From assembly GCA_012799425.1 (NCBI GenBank), contig JAAZLF010000130.1, forward strand, positions 1 to 5,888: a DNA stretch of 5,888 bases, read 5' to 3'. Shown here in pieces: positions 1 to 4,076 of this stretch. Position 1 is the stretch's first letter. Each line of letters starts with the position of its first letter. A model generated the notes under the pieces. It had not been told where the DNA came from. It made no database searches and was given only the letters and a program-made list of their open reading frames with translations. The DNA comes from Actinomycetales bacterium. GTDB taxonomy: Bacteria; Actinomycetota; Actinomycetes; Actinomycetales; Dermabacteraceae. Both the position numbers and the translations under genes were made by a program.

Positions 1-459
1 CCCCTCGTGGACCGGCGCGTGGACGATCCGCAGAAGGAGCAGCAGGGCAGGCACGGCGACCAGGGTGCCGACGAGGGTGGGCACGACGTCGAGCGGAGTG
101 TTCTGCGCTCGGGTGAGCACGAGCGCCATAGCGAGCAGCCCGAGCACGGCCAGCAGCGTGGCGGACAGGCGGGGACGGGCGTCGCCGATCCGGCCGATCA
201 GGGCCGTGAGCGCGGCGTACACCGCGAACATCGCACCGAAGAGCACCACCTTGTCCCAGGTGCCGAACAGACTGATCACCAGGTCCTTCAGACCGGGCGG
301 GACCACGTCCACGAAGGCTGATGCCACCGCGACGAAGGGCGCGGAGGACGAGCTGAAGGCCAGCGAGACCAGCTCGGCGACGGCCACCAGCACCAGGCCT
401 GCGACCACCCCGCAGAGGGCCGACCAGCCAGGCGCGGCCCGGCGTGCCGGAGAGCTCAT
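1..459 (-). CDS. Molybdopterin-dependent oxidoreductase (sulfite oxidase-like family), N-terminal membrane part; partial
   Basis: The frame is open for 153 codons and runs off the left edge, so only the N-terminus is seen. It has four likely membrane segments at about residues 14-35, 69-90, 98-115 and 124-145. Between the first two lies a conserved-looking loop (about 41-69, including SAFVDVVPPGLKDL and FGTWDK). I recognise this loop and topology from actinobacterial proteins that carry a sulfite oxidase/YedY-like molybdopterin domain after a membrane N-terminus; the catalytic domain itself is outside the window. By family knowledge the cofactor domain would lie outside the membrane and do oxygen-atom-transfer chemistry, but the substrate is unknown. 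The ATG (457-459) overlaps the rskA stop codon as ATGA, and a GAGGTG ribosome site sits at 465-470, so it is probably translationally coupled to rskA. The alternative is an unrelated four-helix membrane protein. Confidence 0.72.
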   Translation of the reverse strand, partial: MSSPARRAAPGWSALCGVVAGLVLVAVAELVSLAFSSSSAPFVAVASAFVDVVPPGLKDLVISLFGTWDKVVLFGAMFAVYAALTALIGRIGDARPRLSATLLAVLGLLAMALVLTRAQNTPLDVVPTLVGTLVAVPALLLLLRIVHAPVHEG

Positions 460-1289
460 GACAGCACCTCGCCTGCGATCGGGGTCATGCTCGGCTGCGC
501 CGACCCTCCGGCGGGCTCGATCGTCAGGCCGACGCTGACGTCCGTGGGGATCGGTCCGCGGTGCATGACCGCCGCACCCGGCTCTTCGAGCAGTCCCGCA
601 TCGGCGACGTCGTCGCCGTCGATCATCCACAGCTGGTAGGTCTCGTCCGCCGCGAGCGCGGGCAGGCCGGCCCCCTGGATGATCATCGCCTCCTGGCCCC
701 GGGAGTACATCAGCTGCAGGGAGCCGCCGTCGCGGGAGGGGATGGTCAGGTGCGAGAAGTCGTCGGACGCCATGATCGTCGAGATCATCGCGCGCTCCGC
801 CTCGCTGTCGGCCTGCTGCGAGGCGATCGCCTCGAGCGAGGCGCGCACCTCCTGCTGTGCGGCGCGTTCACCGTTCCACATTCCCACCCCGACGACCGTC
901 GTGACCAGCAGCAGCGTCGCCGCCACAGCGGCCCAGCGGCTGCGCCGCACGCTTGCGCGGTAGCGGTCCAGGGGGACCACCTGCGCCGGGGGCGCCGCCG
1001 GGCCGCTCGCGGCGGCGGTGCTCTGTGCCGACGACGCCTCCTCCGTCTCCGGCAGCGGGGAGAGCTGGCGCGTGGTCCCGATCCGGGCCATCACCGCGGC
1101 CTTCAGCTCCGGGCGAGGCGCGAGCGGGGGGAGGCTGCCCGCGAGCTCACCGGCGGTCTCCTCGAAGGAGAGCGCCTCCGCAGCGGCCTCGGGATCCTCC
1201 TCGAGGTAGCGGAGCATCTGCTCGCGCTCCTCGCCGTCGAGAGCGTTCAGAGCCCAGGCGCCGGTCATTCCGTGCATGTGCTCGTTCAC
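456..1289 (-). CDS. rskA: Anti-sigma-K factor RskA
   Basis: A 277-residue single-pass membrane anti-sigma factor expected to hold SigK at the membrane until regulated intramembrane proteolysis frees it. The cytoplasmic N-terminus (about 1-55) has the RskA-type pattern GAWALNALDGEE followed by a helical acidic stretch. A Pro/Ala-rich linker (about 72-108) leads to a basic anchor (RASVRRSR, 111-118) and one membrane segment (about 119-138). The external C-terminal RskA domain carries YQLWMID (218-224) and EPAGGSAQPS (258-267), which are hallmarks of the family. The protein contains no cysteine, so the HxxxCxxC zinc motif of many anti-sigma factors is absent, as in mycobacterial RskA. It starts with GTG (1287-1289), overlapping the sigK stop as GTGA, with a G-rich ribosome site just upstream. 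A later ATG at residue 5 is possible but less well supported. Confidence 0.92.
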   Translation of the reverse strand: MNEHMHGMTGAWALNALDGEEREQMLRYLEEDPEAAAEALSFEETAGELAGSLPPLAPRPELKAAVMARIGTTRQLSPLPETEEASSAQSTAAASGPAAPPAQVVPLDRYRASVRRSRWAAVAATLLLVTTVVGVGMWNGERAAQQEVRASLEAIASQQADSEAERAMISTIMASDDFSHLTIPSRDGGSLQLMYSRGQEAMIIQGAGLPALAADETYQLWMIDGDDVADAGLLEEPGAAVMHRGPIPTDVSVGLTIEPAGGSAQPSMTPIAGEVLS

Positions 1290-1915
1290 GAGGTCACCCC
1301 CAGCCTGTCCCGCAGGACGATCATCCCGTCACGGATCCGAGTCTTCGCCGTCCCGACGGGGATGTCGAGCAGGGAGGCCACCTCGCGGTGGCTGTAGCCG
1401 CCGAAGTAGGCGAGGCGGATCGCGTCGGCCTGCACGGCGGTCAGCGCCGCCATCGCCGCCCGCACCCGCTGCGTCTCGACCCTCATGATCCCCTCCTCCT
1501 GCACATCCACGACCTGTGCATCCAATCTCGCCAGGCCCTCGTCGGAGTCCCGGCGGCGTGCAGCCTCGCTCGAGCGCACCGTGTCCACCGCGCGACGGTG
1601 GGCGATCGTGCACAGCCAGCCGCGGGCCGAACCGCGACGTGCATCGAAGCGGGTGGCCTGACGCCACACCTCGACGAACACCTCCTGCAGCACCTCCTCG
1701 CTGATCGCCATGTCGCGCACCACGCGCCGGATCAGCGCCAGCAGCACAGGGGCGGTCAGGTCGTACAGACGCGAGAAGGCGTCCTCGTCGCCGAGGGCGA
1801 TCTCCCGCAGCAGGTCCGCCGGGCCGGGCTCGGGCGCACCGGTGCGCAGCGCGTGCAGACCGGTCTCGCCGGGGCGTTCTCGCCCCGACTCCTCCGGGAG
1901 GGGTTCGGGAGGCAT
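1286..1915 (-). CDS. sigK: ECF RNA polymerase sigma factor SigK
   Basis: A 209-residue group IV sigma factor. Sigma region 2 spans about 44-115 (DAFSRLYDLTAPVL, EEVLQEVFVEVW, ARGWLCTIAHRRAVD), the core-binding and -10-recognition part. Region 4 spans about 152-206, with a helix-turn-helix around FGGYSHREVASLLDIP (171-186) and the recognition helix GTAKTRIRDGM. A 33-residue Pro/Glu-rich N-terminal extension precedes region 2. This start is supported by AAGGAG at 1921-1926, 5 nt before the ATG. The assignment to SigK rather than another ECF factor rests on the directly following rskA and the MPT83-like gene upstream. Only one cysteine (C102) is present, so the C133-C183 disulfide switch reported for M. 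tuberculosis SigK cannot form within this protein. It probably activates the upstream fasciclin gene and its own operon. Confidence 0.92.
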   Translation of the reverse strand: MPPEPLPEESGRERPGETGLHALRTGAPEPGPADLLREIALGDEDAFSRLYDLTAPVLLALIRRVVRDMAISEEVLQEVFVEVWRQATRFDARRGSARGWLCTIAHRRAVDTVRSSEAARRRDSDEGLARLDAQVVDVQEEGIMRVETQRVRAAMAALTAVQADAIRLAYFGGYSHREVASLLDIPVGTAKTRIRDGMIVLRDRLGVTS

Positions 1916-1934
1916 GCTGGCTCCTTCGCAGCTG

Positions 1935-1980
1935 CCCGGGCAGGCGGCGCTGGCCTGCGGCCATCGTCCGCCCGCCCGGG
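1935..1980 (-). terminator. Hairpin between the fasciclin gene and sigK (terminator, attenuator or processing site)
   Basis: Arms at 1935-1947 and 1968-1980 pair over 13 positions with a single mismatch (A1942 against C1973). The 20-nt loop holds a second perfect 5-bp stem, TGGCC (1951-1955) and GGCCA (1959-1963), around a 3-nt loop. It lies 21 nt after the fasciclin stop codon and ends only 8 nt before the sigK ribosome site. No T-run follows on either strand, so it is not a classical intrinsic terminator. It may reduce read-through into sigK, giving more lipoprotein than sigma factor, or protect the 3' end of a processed fasciclin mRNA. Confidence 0.5.
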
Positions 1981-2001
1981 GCGTCAGTCAGTGTGCTCCG
2001 C

Positions 2002-2694
2002 TCAGCCCTGCTCCGCCATGGCCGGCGGCATCAGAACGGTATCGATGAGGTAGACGGTCGCGTTCTGGGTGGTCACACCACCGCAGATCACGGTCGCCTC
2101 GCCCACCATGAGCTCATCGCCGCTGCCGCTCACCTCGAGCTCCTCGCCCTGCACCGTGGTGTGGGTGCCGGCGACCTCGTCCGGGGAGAGCTGGCCGGGC
2201 ACGACGTGGTAGGTGAGCACTCCGCTCAGCGCGTCGGCGTCGCCGGCCAGTGCGTTCAGATCCTCCTCGGGGATCTCGGCGAAGGCGTCGTCGACCGGCG
2301 CGAACACGGTGAACTCGTCACCGTCGAGGGTGTCCGCGAGGTCCACCTCCGGGTTCAGCTCGCCGGAGACGGCGGAGGTGAGCGTGGTGAGCATCGGGTT
2401 GTTCGAGGCCGCGACGCTGACGGGATCCTGGGCCATGCCCTCCACCGAGCCGTCGCCCACGGGCACCATCTCGGCGTAGTCGGCGCAGCCGGGGCCGACG
2501 AGATTCGCCGCCGGATCCATGCCGCCCATCTCCTCTCCGCCGGCGTCGGAGGGCTCCTGCTCCTGCTGAGCGGTCTCCGGCTGTTCGCCCTCGGCGGTCG
2601 AAGGGTCCTCGCTCATCCCGCCGGAGCAGGCGCTCATCAGCGCGACGGTCGCCGCCAGTGCCCCGAGGCGGGGAAGCATCGTGCGAGTGTTCAT
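2002..2694 (-). CDS. Fasciclin (FAS1) domain lipoprotein, MPT83/MPT70-like
   Basis: A 230-residue secreted lipoprotein. A signal peptide (1-22; basic MNTRTMLPR then hydrophobic [10 protein letters not shown]) ends in the lipobox MSAC, with lipidated Cys23. An acidic, Glu/Gln/Gly-rich linker (about 24-65) tethers one FAS1 domain (about 98-224). Recognisable pieces are [16 protein letters not shown] (96-111), the FAS1 H1 region [11 protein letters not shown] (128-138), the H2-like [11 protein letters not shown] (160-170) and [13 protein letters not shown] (212-224). Cys70 (GPGCADY) and Cys204 (VICGGV) match the cysteine pair that forms a disulfide in MPT70/MPT83. The family is linked to adhesion or envelope interactions; its biochemical role is unknown. 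MPT70/MPT83 are SigK targets in M. tuberculosis, and the sigK-rskA genes follow here. The chosen ATG has AAGGAG at 2701-2706, 6 nt upstream. The longer in-frame start at 2766 would put 24 non-signal-like residues before the signal peptide, so it is rejected. Confidence 0.93.
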   Translation of the reverse strand: MNTRTMLPRLGALAATVALMSACSGGMSEDPSTAEGEQPETAQQEQEPSDAGGEEMGGMDPAANLVGPGCADYAEMVPVGDGSVEGMAQDPVSVAASNNPMLTTLTSAVSGELNPEVDLADTLDGDEFTVFAPVDDAFAEIPEEDLNALAGDADALSGVLTYHVVPGQLSPDEVAGTHTTVQGEELEVSGSGDELMVGEATVICGGVTTQNATVYLIDTVLMPPAMAEQG

Positions 2695-2722
2695 GACGAT
2701 CTCCTTGGTGATGCTGCTGTCA

Positions 2723-2740
2723 TGCTCGGAAGCCCGAGCA
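2723..2740 (-). promoter_or_regulatory. Small perfect stem-loop in the fasciclin 5' leader
   Basis: TGCTCGG (2723-2729) and CCGAGCA (2734-2740) form a perfect 7-bp stem with a 4-nt loop, ending 17 nt upstream of the fasciclin AAGGAG ribosome site. If transcription begins near the candidate promoter at 2774-2800, this lies inside the 5' untranslated leader and could stabilise the mRNA. As DNA it is also a palindrome that a dimeric regulator could bind. No family assignment is possible. Confidence 0.35.
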
Positions 2741-2773
2741 CCGGACGTCCCCGGGAGGGGAGTCACACCAGCA

Positions 2774-2800
2774 GTTCGGAGCCGCCGGGCGAGCGGATTG
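2774..2800 (-). promoter_or_regulatory. Candidate SigK-type promoter for the fasciclin-sigK module
   Basis: Read on the minus strand, CAATCC (2795-2800) and CCGAAC (2774-2779) are separated by 15 nt. From memory, mycobacterial SigK promoters resemble CCATCC and CCGAAT about 16-17 nt apart, so each box differs at one position and the spacer is 1-2 nt short. The start codon lies 79 nt downstream of the -10-like box. Given the GC-rich background, such a match can occur by chance. Confidence 0.35.
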
Positions 2801-2864
2801 GGCGAGCGGCGGAAGGGTTCCGCCGACGGTCTGCTGTGACGTCGCGAACACCGCCCTGCGCCGG

Positions 2865-2895
2865 TTGGACGCCGTGCCCCGCAGCGCGGTAACGT
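2865..2895 (+). promoter_or_regulatory. Weak candidate promoter for the tRNA-Ile cassette
   Basis: TTGGAC (2865-2870) and TAACGT (2890-2895) resemble housekeeping -35 and -10 boxes, but the 19-nt spacer is long. Initiation would fall around 2902, about 40 nt before the mature tRNA. A second TAnnnT box, TACACT (2919-2924), lies closer but has no good -35 partner. A promoter is expected somewhere here because the neighbouring fasciclin gene is divergent; the exact boxes are uncertain. Confidence 0.25.
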
Positions 2896-2941
2896 AGTTC
2901 GTCGGTGGCTGGCACCGGTACACTTCGAAGATCAGCCCCAC

Positions 2942-3015
2942 GGGCCTATAGCTCAGTCGGTTAGAGCGCTGTCCTGATAAGACAGAGGTCACTGGTTCAA
3001 GTCCAGTTAGGCCCA
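2942..3015 (+). tRNA. tRNA-Ile (anticodon GAT)
   Basis: A 74-nt cloverleaf. Acceptor stem GGGCCTA (2942-2948) pairs perfectly with TAGGCCC (3008-3014), with discriminator A3015. The D-arm has GCTC/GAGC. The anticodon stem CTGTC (2969-2973) and GACAG (2981-2985) pair perfectly around the loop CTGATAA, with GAT at 2976-2978. The T-arm is CTGG-TTCAAGT-CCAG with a flanking A-T pair. The 3' CCA is not encoded (ACT follows), so it must be added after transcription. It reads the AUC/AUU isoleucine codons. Confidence 0.98.
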
Positions 3016-3036
3016 CTTCGAGGATCGGAGGAACTC

Positions 3037-3213
3037 ATGAAGAAGTTCATCACCGCTGCGGTCGTCCTCCTCGGGACGTCTCTCGCGGGCATCCTCGCCT
3101 GGCGGAAGGTCGAGTCGGATCGGCTCCGCAACGACCTGTGGAGCGAGGCCGAGAGGGTCTCCGCCGAGCAGGACGCCTCCGCCGAGAAGCAGACGCAGGC
3201 AGCACGCGTCTGA
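3037..3213 (+). CDS. DLW-39 family microprotein
   Basis: A 58-residue protein starting 21 nt after tRNA-Ile and ending 25 nt before tRNA-Ala. MKK is followed by one membrane segment or signal-anchor (about 4-21, ITAAVVLLGTSLAGILAW), then a charged helix with the family signature DLW at residues 33-35 (RNDLWSEAER). The Glu/Gln/Ala-rich tail (about 40-58) makes it longer than the roughly 39-residue form the family is named after. The start is supported by GGAGG at 3027-3031, 5 nt before the ATG. The family is found in actinobacteria and has no known function. The position between two tRNA genes is typical of it and suggests co-transcription with them. The short length explains why gene callers can miss it. 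Confidence 0.88.
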   Translation: MKKFITAAVVLLGTSLAGILAWRKVESDRLRNDLWSEAERVSAEQDASAEKQTQAARV

Positions 3214-3238
3214 CGTACGATCGGTGACAACCGAATAT

Positions 3239-3314
3239 GGGGACTTAGCTCAGTTGGTAGAGCGGTAGCTTTGCAAGCTTCAGGTCAGGGGTTCGACCCC
3301 CCTAGTCTCCACCA
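3239..3314 (+). tRNA. tRNA-Ala (anticodon TGC), CCA encoded
   Basis: Acceptor stem GGGGACT (3239-3245) pairs with AGTCTCC (3304-3310) with one G-T wobble; discriminator A3311 and encoded CCA (3312-3314). The D-arm is GCTC/GAGC. The anticodon loop TTTGCAA (3270-3276) holds TGC at 3272-3274. The T-arm is AGGGG-TTCGACC-CCCCT. The anticodon stem GTAGC (3265-3269) against GCTTC (3277-3281) has one T-T mismatch (3266 against 3280, tRNA positions 28 and 42). All other stems pair, so I call it functional. It follows the DLW-39 gene by 25 nt and is probably in the same transcript. Confidence 0.96.
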
Positions 3315-3320
3315 CCGCGA

Positions 3321-3354
3321 AGAGGCCCTCTCCCGATTATGGGGGAGGGCCTCT
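3321..3354 (+). terminator. Strong hairpin terminator after tRNA-Ala
   Basis: AGAGGCCCTCTCCC (3321-3334) pairs along its full 14 nt with 3341-3354 (one G-T wobble) around the loop GATTAT. It begins 6 nt after the tRNA CCA end. There is no T-run, as is common for actinobacterial terminators. The tetR gene converges from the right and ends at 3432, so the hairpin may serve both directions. A second, weaker hairpin (CCCGGTG 3362-3368 with CACCGGG 3383-3389, 14-nt loop) lies nearer the tetR stop and could act first for that gene. Confidence 0.75.
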
Positions 3355-3431
3355 CGCTGTCCCCGGTGCAGAAGCCTCCGGCCACCGGGCTCCGCGGCGC
3401 GCATCGGCGCGAACGGCTGACGCCTCGCAGG

Positions 3432-3974
3432 TCAGTCGCGTCCGAGCAGTCGAGCGCCGGCCTCGATGATCGCCGCCTCGAGCTCGGCGCCGTCCATCGC
3501 GAGCAGATCGGCGTCCACCGCGGGAGCCATCAGGCCCGAGAGGAACAGCGCGGAACGCGCAACAGAGCCCCGGTCGGAGGCAGGGCCGGCGAGCAGATCG
3601 CGCATCCTGCGGAACGTCTGCTCCTGCGCCGACCCGCGCCGCAGCTCCGCGGCTGTCACGTCGTGCAGCGTCACTGCGTAGAGCCGGCGGTGCACCACGG
3701 CCTGCCGGGCCAGCCCCCGCACCAGGGCCATCACCTGTTCGTCGGGCGGGAGGGCGTCGACCCGTTCGACCAGGGTCGTGAAGGTGGTGAAGGCGGGATC
3801 GAGCACCGCGCGCACGATGTCGTCCTTGGTGCGGTAGTGGTGGTAGATCGCCGCCTTGGTGACACCGAGGGACTCCGCGACCATACGCAGCGAGGTGCCG
3901 CTGACACCGTGACGGAAGAACAGCTCCAGGGAGGCTTCGCGGATCTGGAGCGCAGAGGAATCACCTCGGGGCAC
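3432..3974 (-). CDS. TetR/AcrR family transcriptional regulator
   Basis: A 180-residue dimeric repressor of TetR type. The N-terminal DNA-binding domain (about 7-54) shows IREASLELFFRHGVSGTSLRMVAESLGVTKAAIYHHYRTKDDIVRAVL in pieces: helix 1 REASLELFFRHG, helix-turn-helix TSLRMVAESLGVTKAAIYHHY, and helix 4 KDDIVRAVL. The C-terminal ligand domain (about 60-180) is family-variable and gives no ligand. The start is GTG (3972-3974), with AAGGTGG at 3982-3988. The only upstream ATG (3979-3981) is out of frame, and an in-frame TAG lies at 4005-4007. It is divergent from the KstD-like flavoprotein with 102 nt between the start codons, the usual layout for a local repressor controlling its neighbour and itself. 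A steroid or other flat hydrophobic ligand would be consistent but is only inferred. Confidence 0.93.
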   Translation of the reverse strand: MPRGDSSALQIREASLELFFRHGVSGTSLRMVAESLGVTKAAIYHHYRTKDDIVRAVLDPAFTTFTTLVERVDALPPDEQVMALVRGLARQAVVHRRLYAVTLHDVTAAELRRGSAQEQTFRRMRDLLAGPASDRGSVARSALFLSGLMAPAVDADLLAMDGAELEAAIIEAGARLLGRD

Positions 3975-4000
3975 GGCGCATCCACCTTTCTCCTTGCCGA

Positions 4001-4029
4001 TCGACTAGTTGAGGCCCACACTGGTGTTC
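4001..4029. promoter_or_regulatory. Candidate operator region between tetR and the flavoprotein gene
   Basis: Two short palindromes lie 16 bp apart centre to centre: ACTAGT (4004-4009, with further matching bases outside a mismatch, TC...GA) and ACACTGGTGT (4018-4027, ACAC/GTGT around a 2-nt centre). Their cores ACTAGT and ACTGGT are alike, so they could be two copies of one operator. They sit where TetR-family repressors of divergent pairs usually bind. I could not identify convincing -35/-10 boxes for either gene. Confidence 0.3.
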
Positions 4030-4076
4030 ACAAGACCGGGCAGCGAGGCCCGGCCGGAAGAACGTGAGGTATCGGC

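Noticed and set aside
561..2053. Long plus-strand open frames opposite rskA and sigK (278 and 366 residues)
   Set aside because: Their composition is the Arg/Pro/Gly/His-rich type expected from antisense of GC-rich genes, with no domain, and the minus-strand proteins are clear family members.
2695..2766. Longer fasciclin start at 2766
   Set aside because: It would place 24 polar residues before the lipoprotein signal peptide; the ATG at 2694 has a well-placed AAGGAG.
2720..3016. Minus-strand 98-residue open frame beginning MGLTGLEPVTSVLSG
   Set aside because: It starts inside the antisense of tRNA-Ile; this peptide is a well-known false protein call opposite tRNA genes. The rest overlaps the fasciclin leader.
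2997..3230. Minus-strand 77-residue open frame opposite the DLW-39 gene
   Set aside because: The plus strand holds a recognised microprotein with a good ribosome site; this is its antisense shadow.
3239..3314. tRNA-Ala as an integration (att) site
   Set aside because: I saw no repeat of the tRNA 3' end downstream and no integrase or other mobile gene in the window.
4059..4072. AGAACGTG resembling half of a KstR-type operator upstream of the KstD-like gene
   Set aside because: The second half of the palindrome is absent, and the site overlaps the ribosome-binding region, so the match is likely chance.
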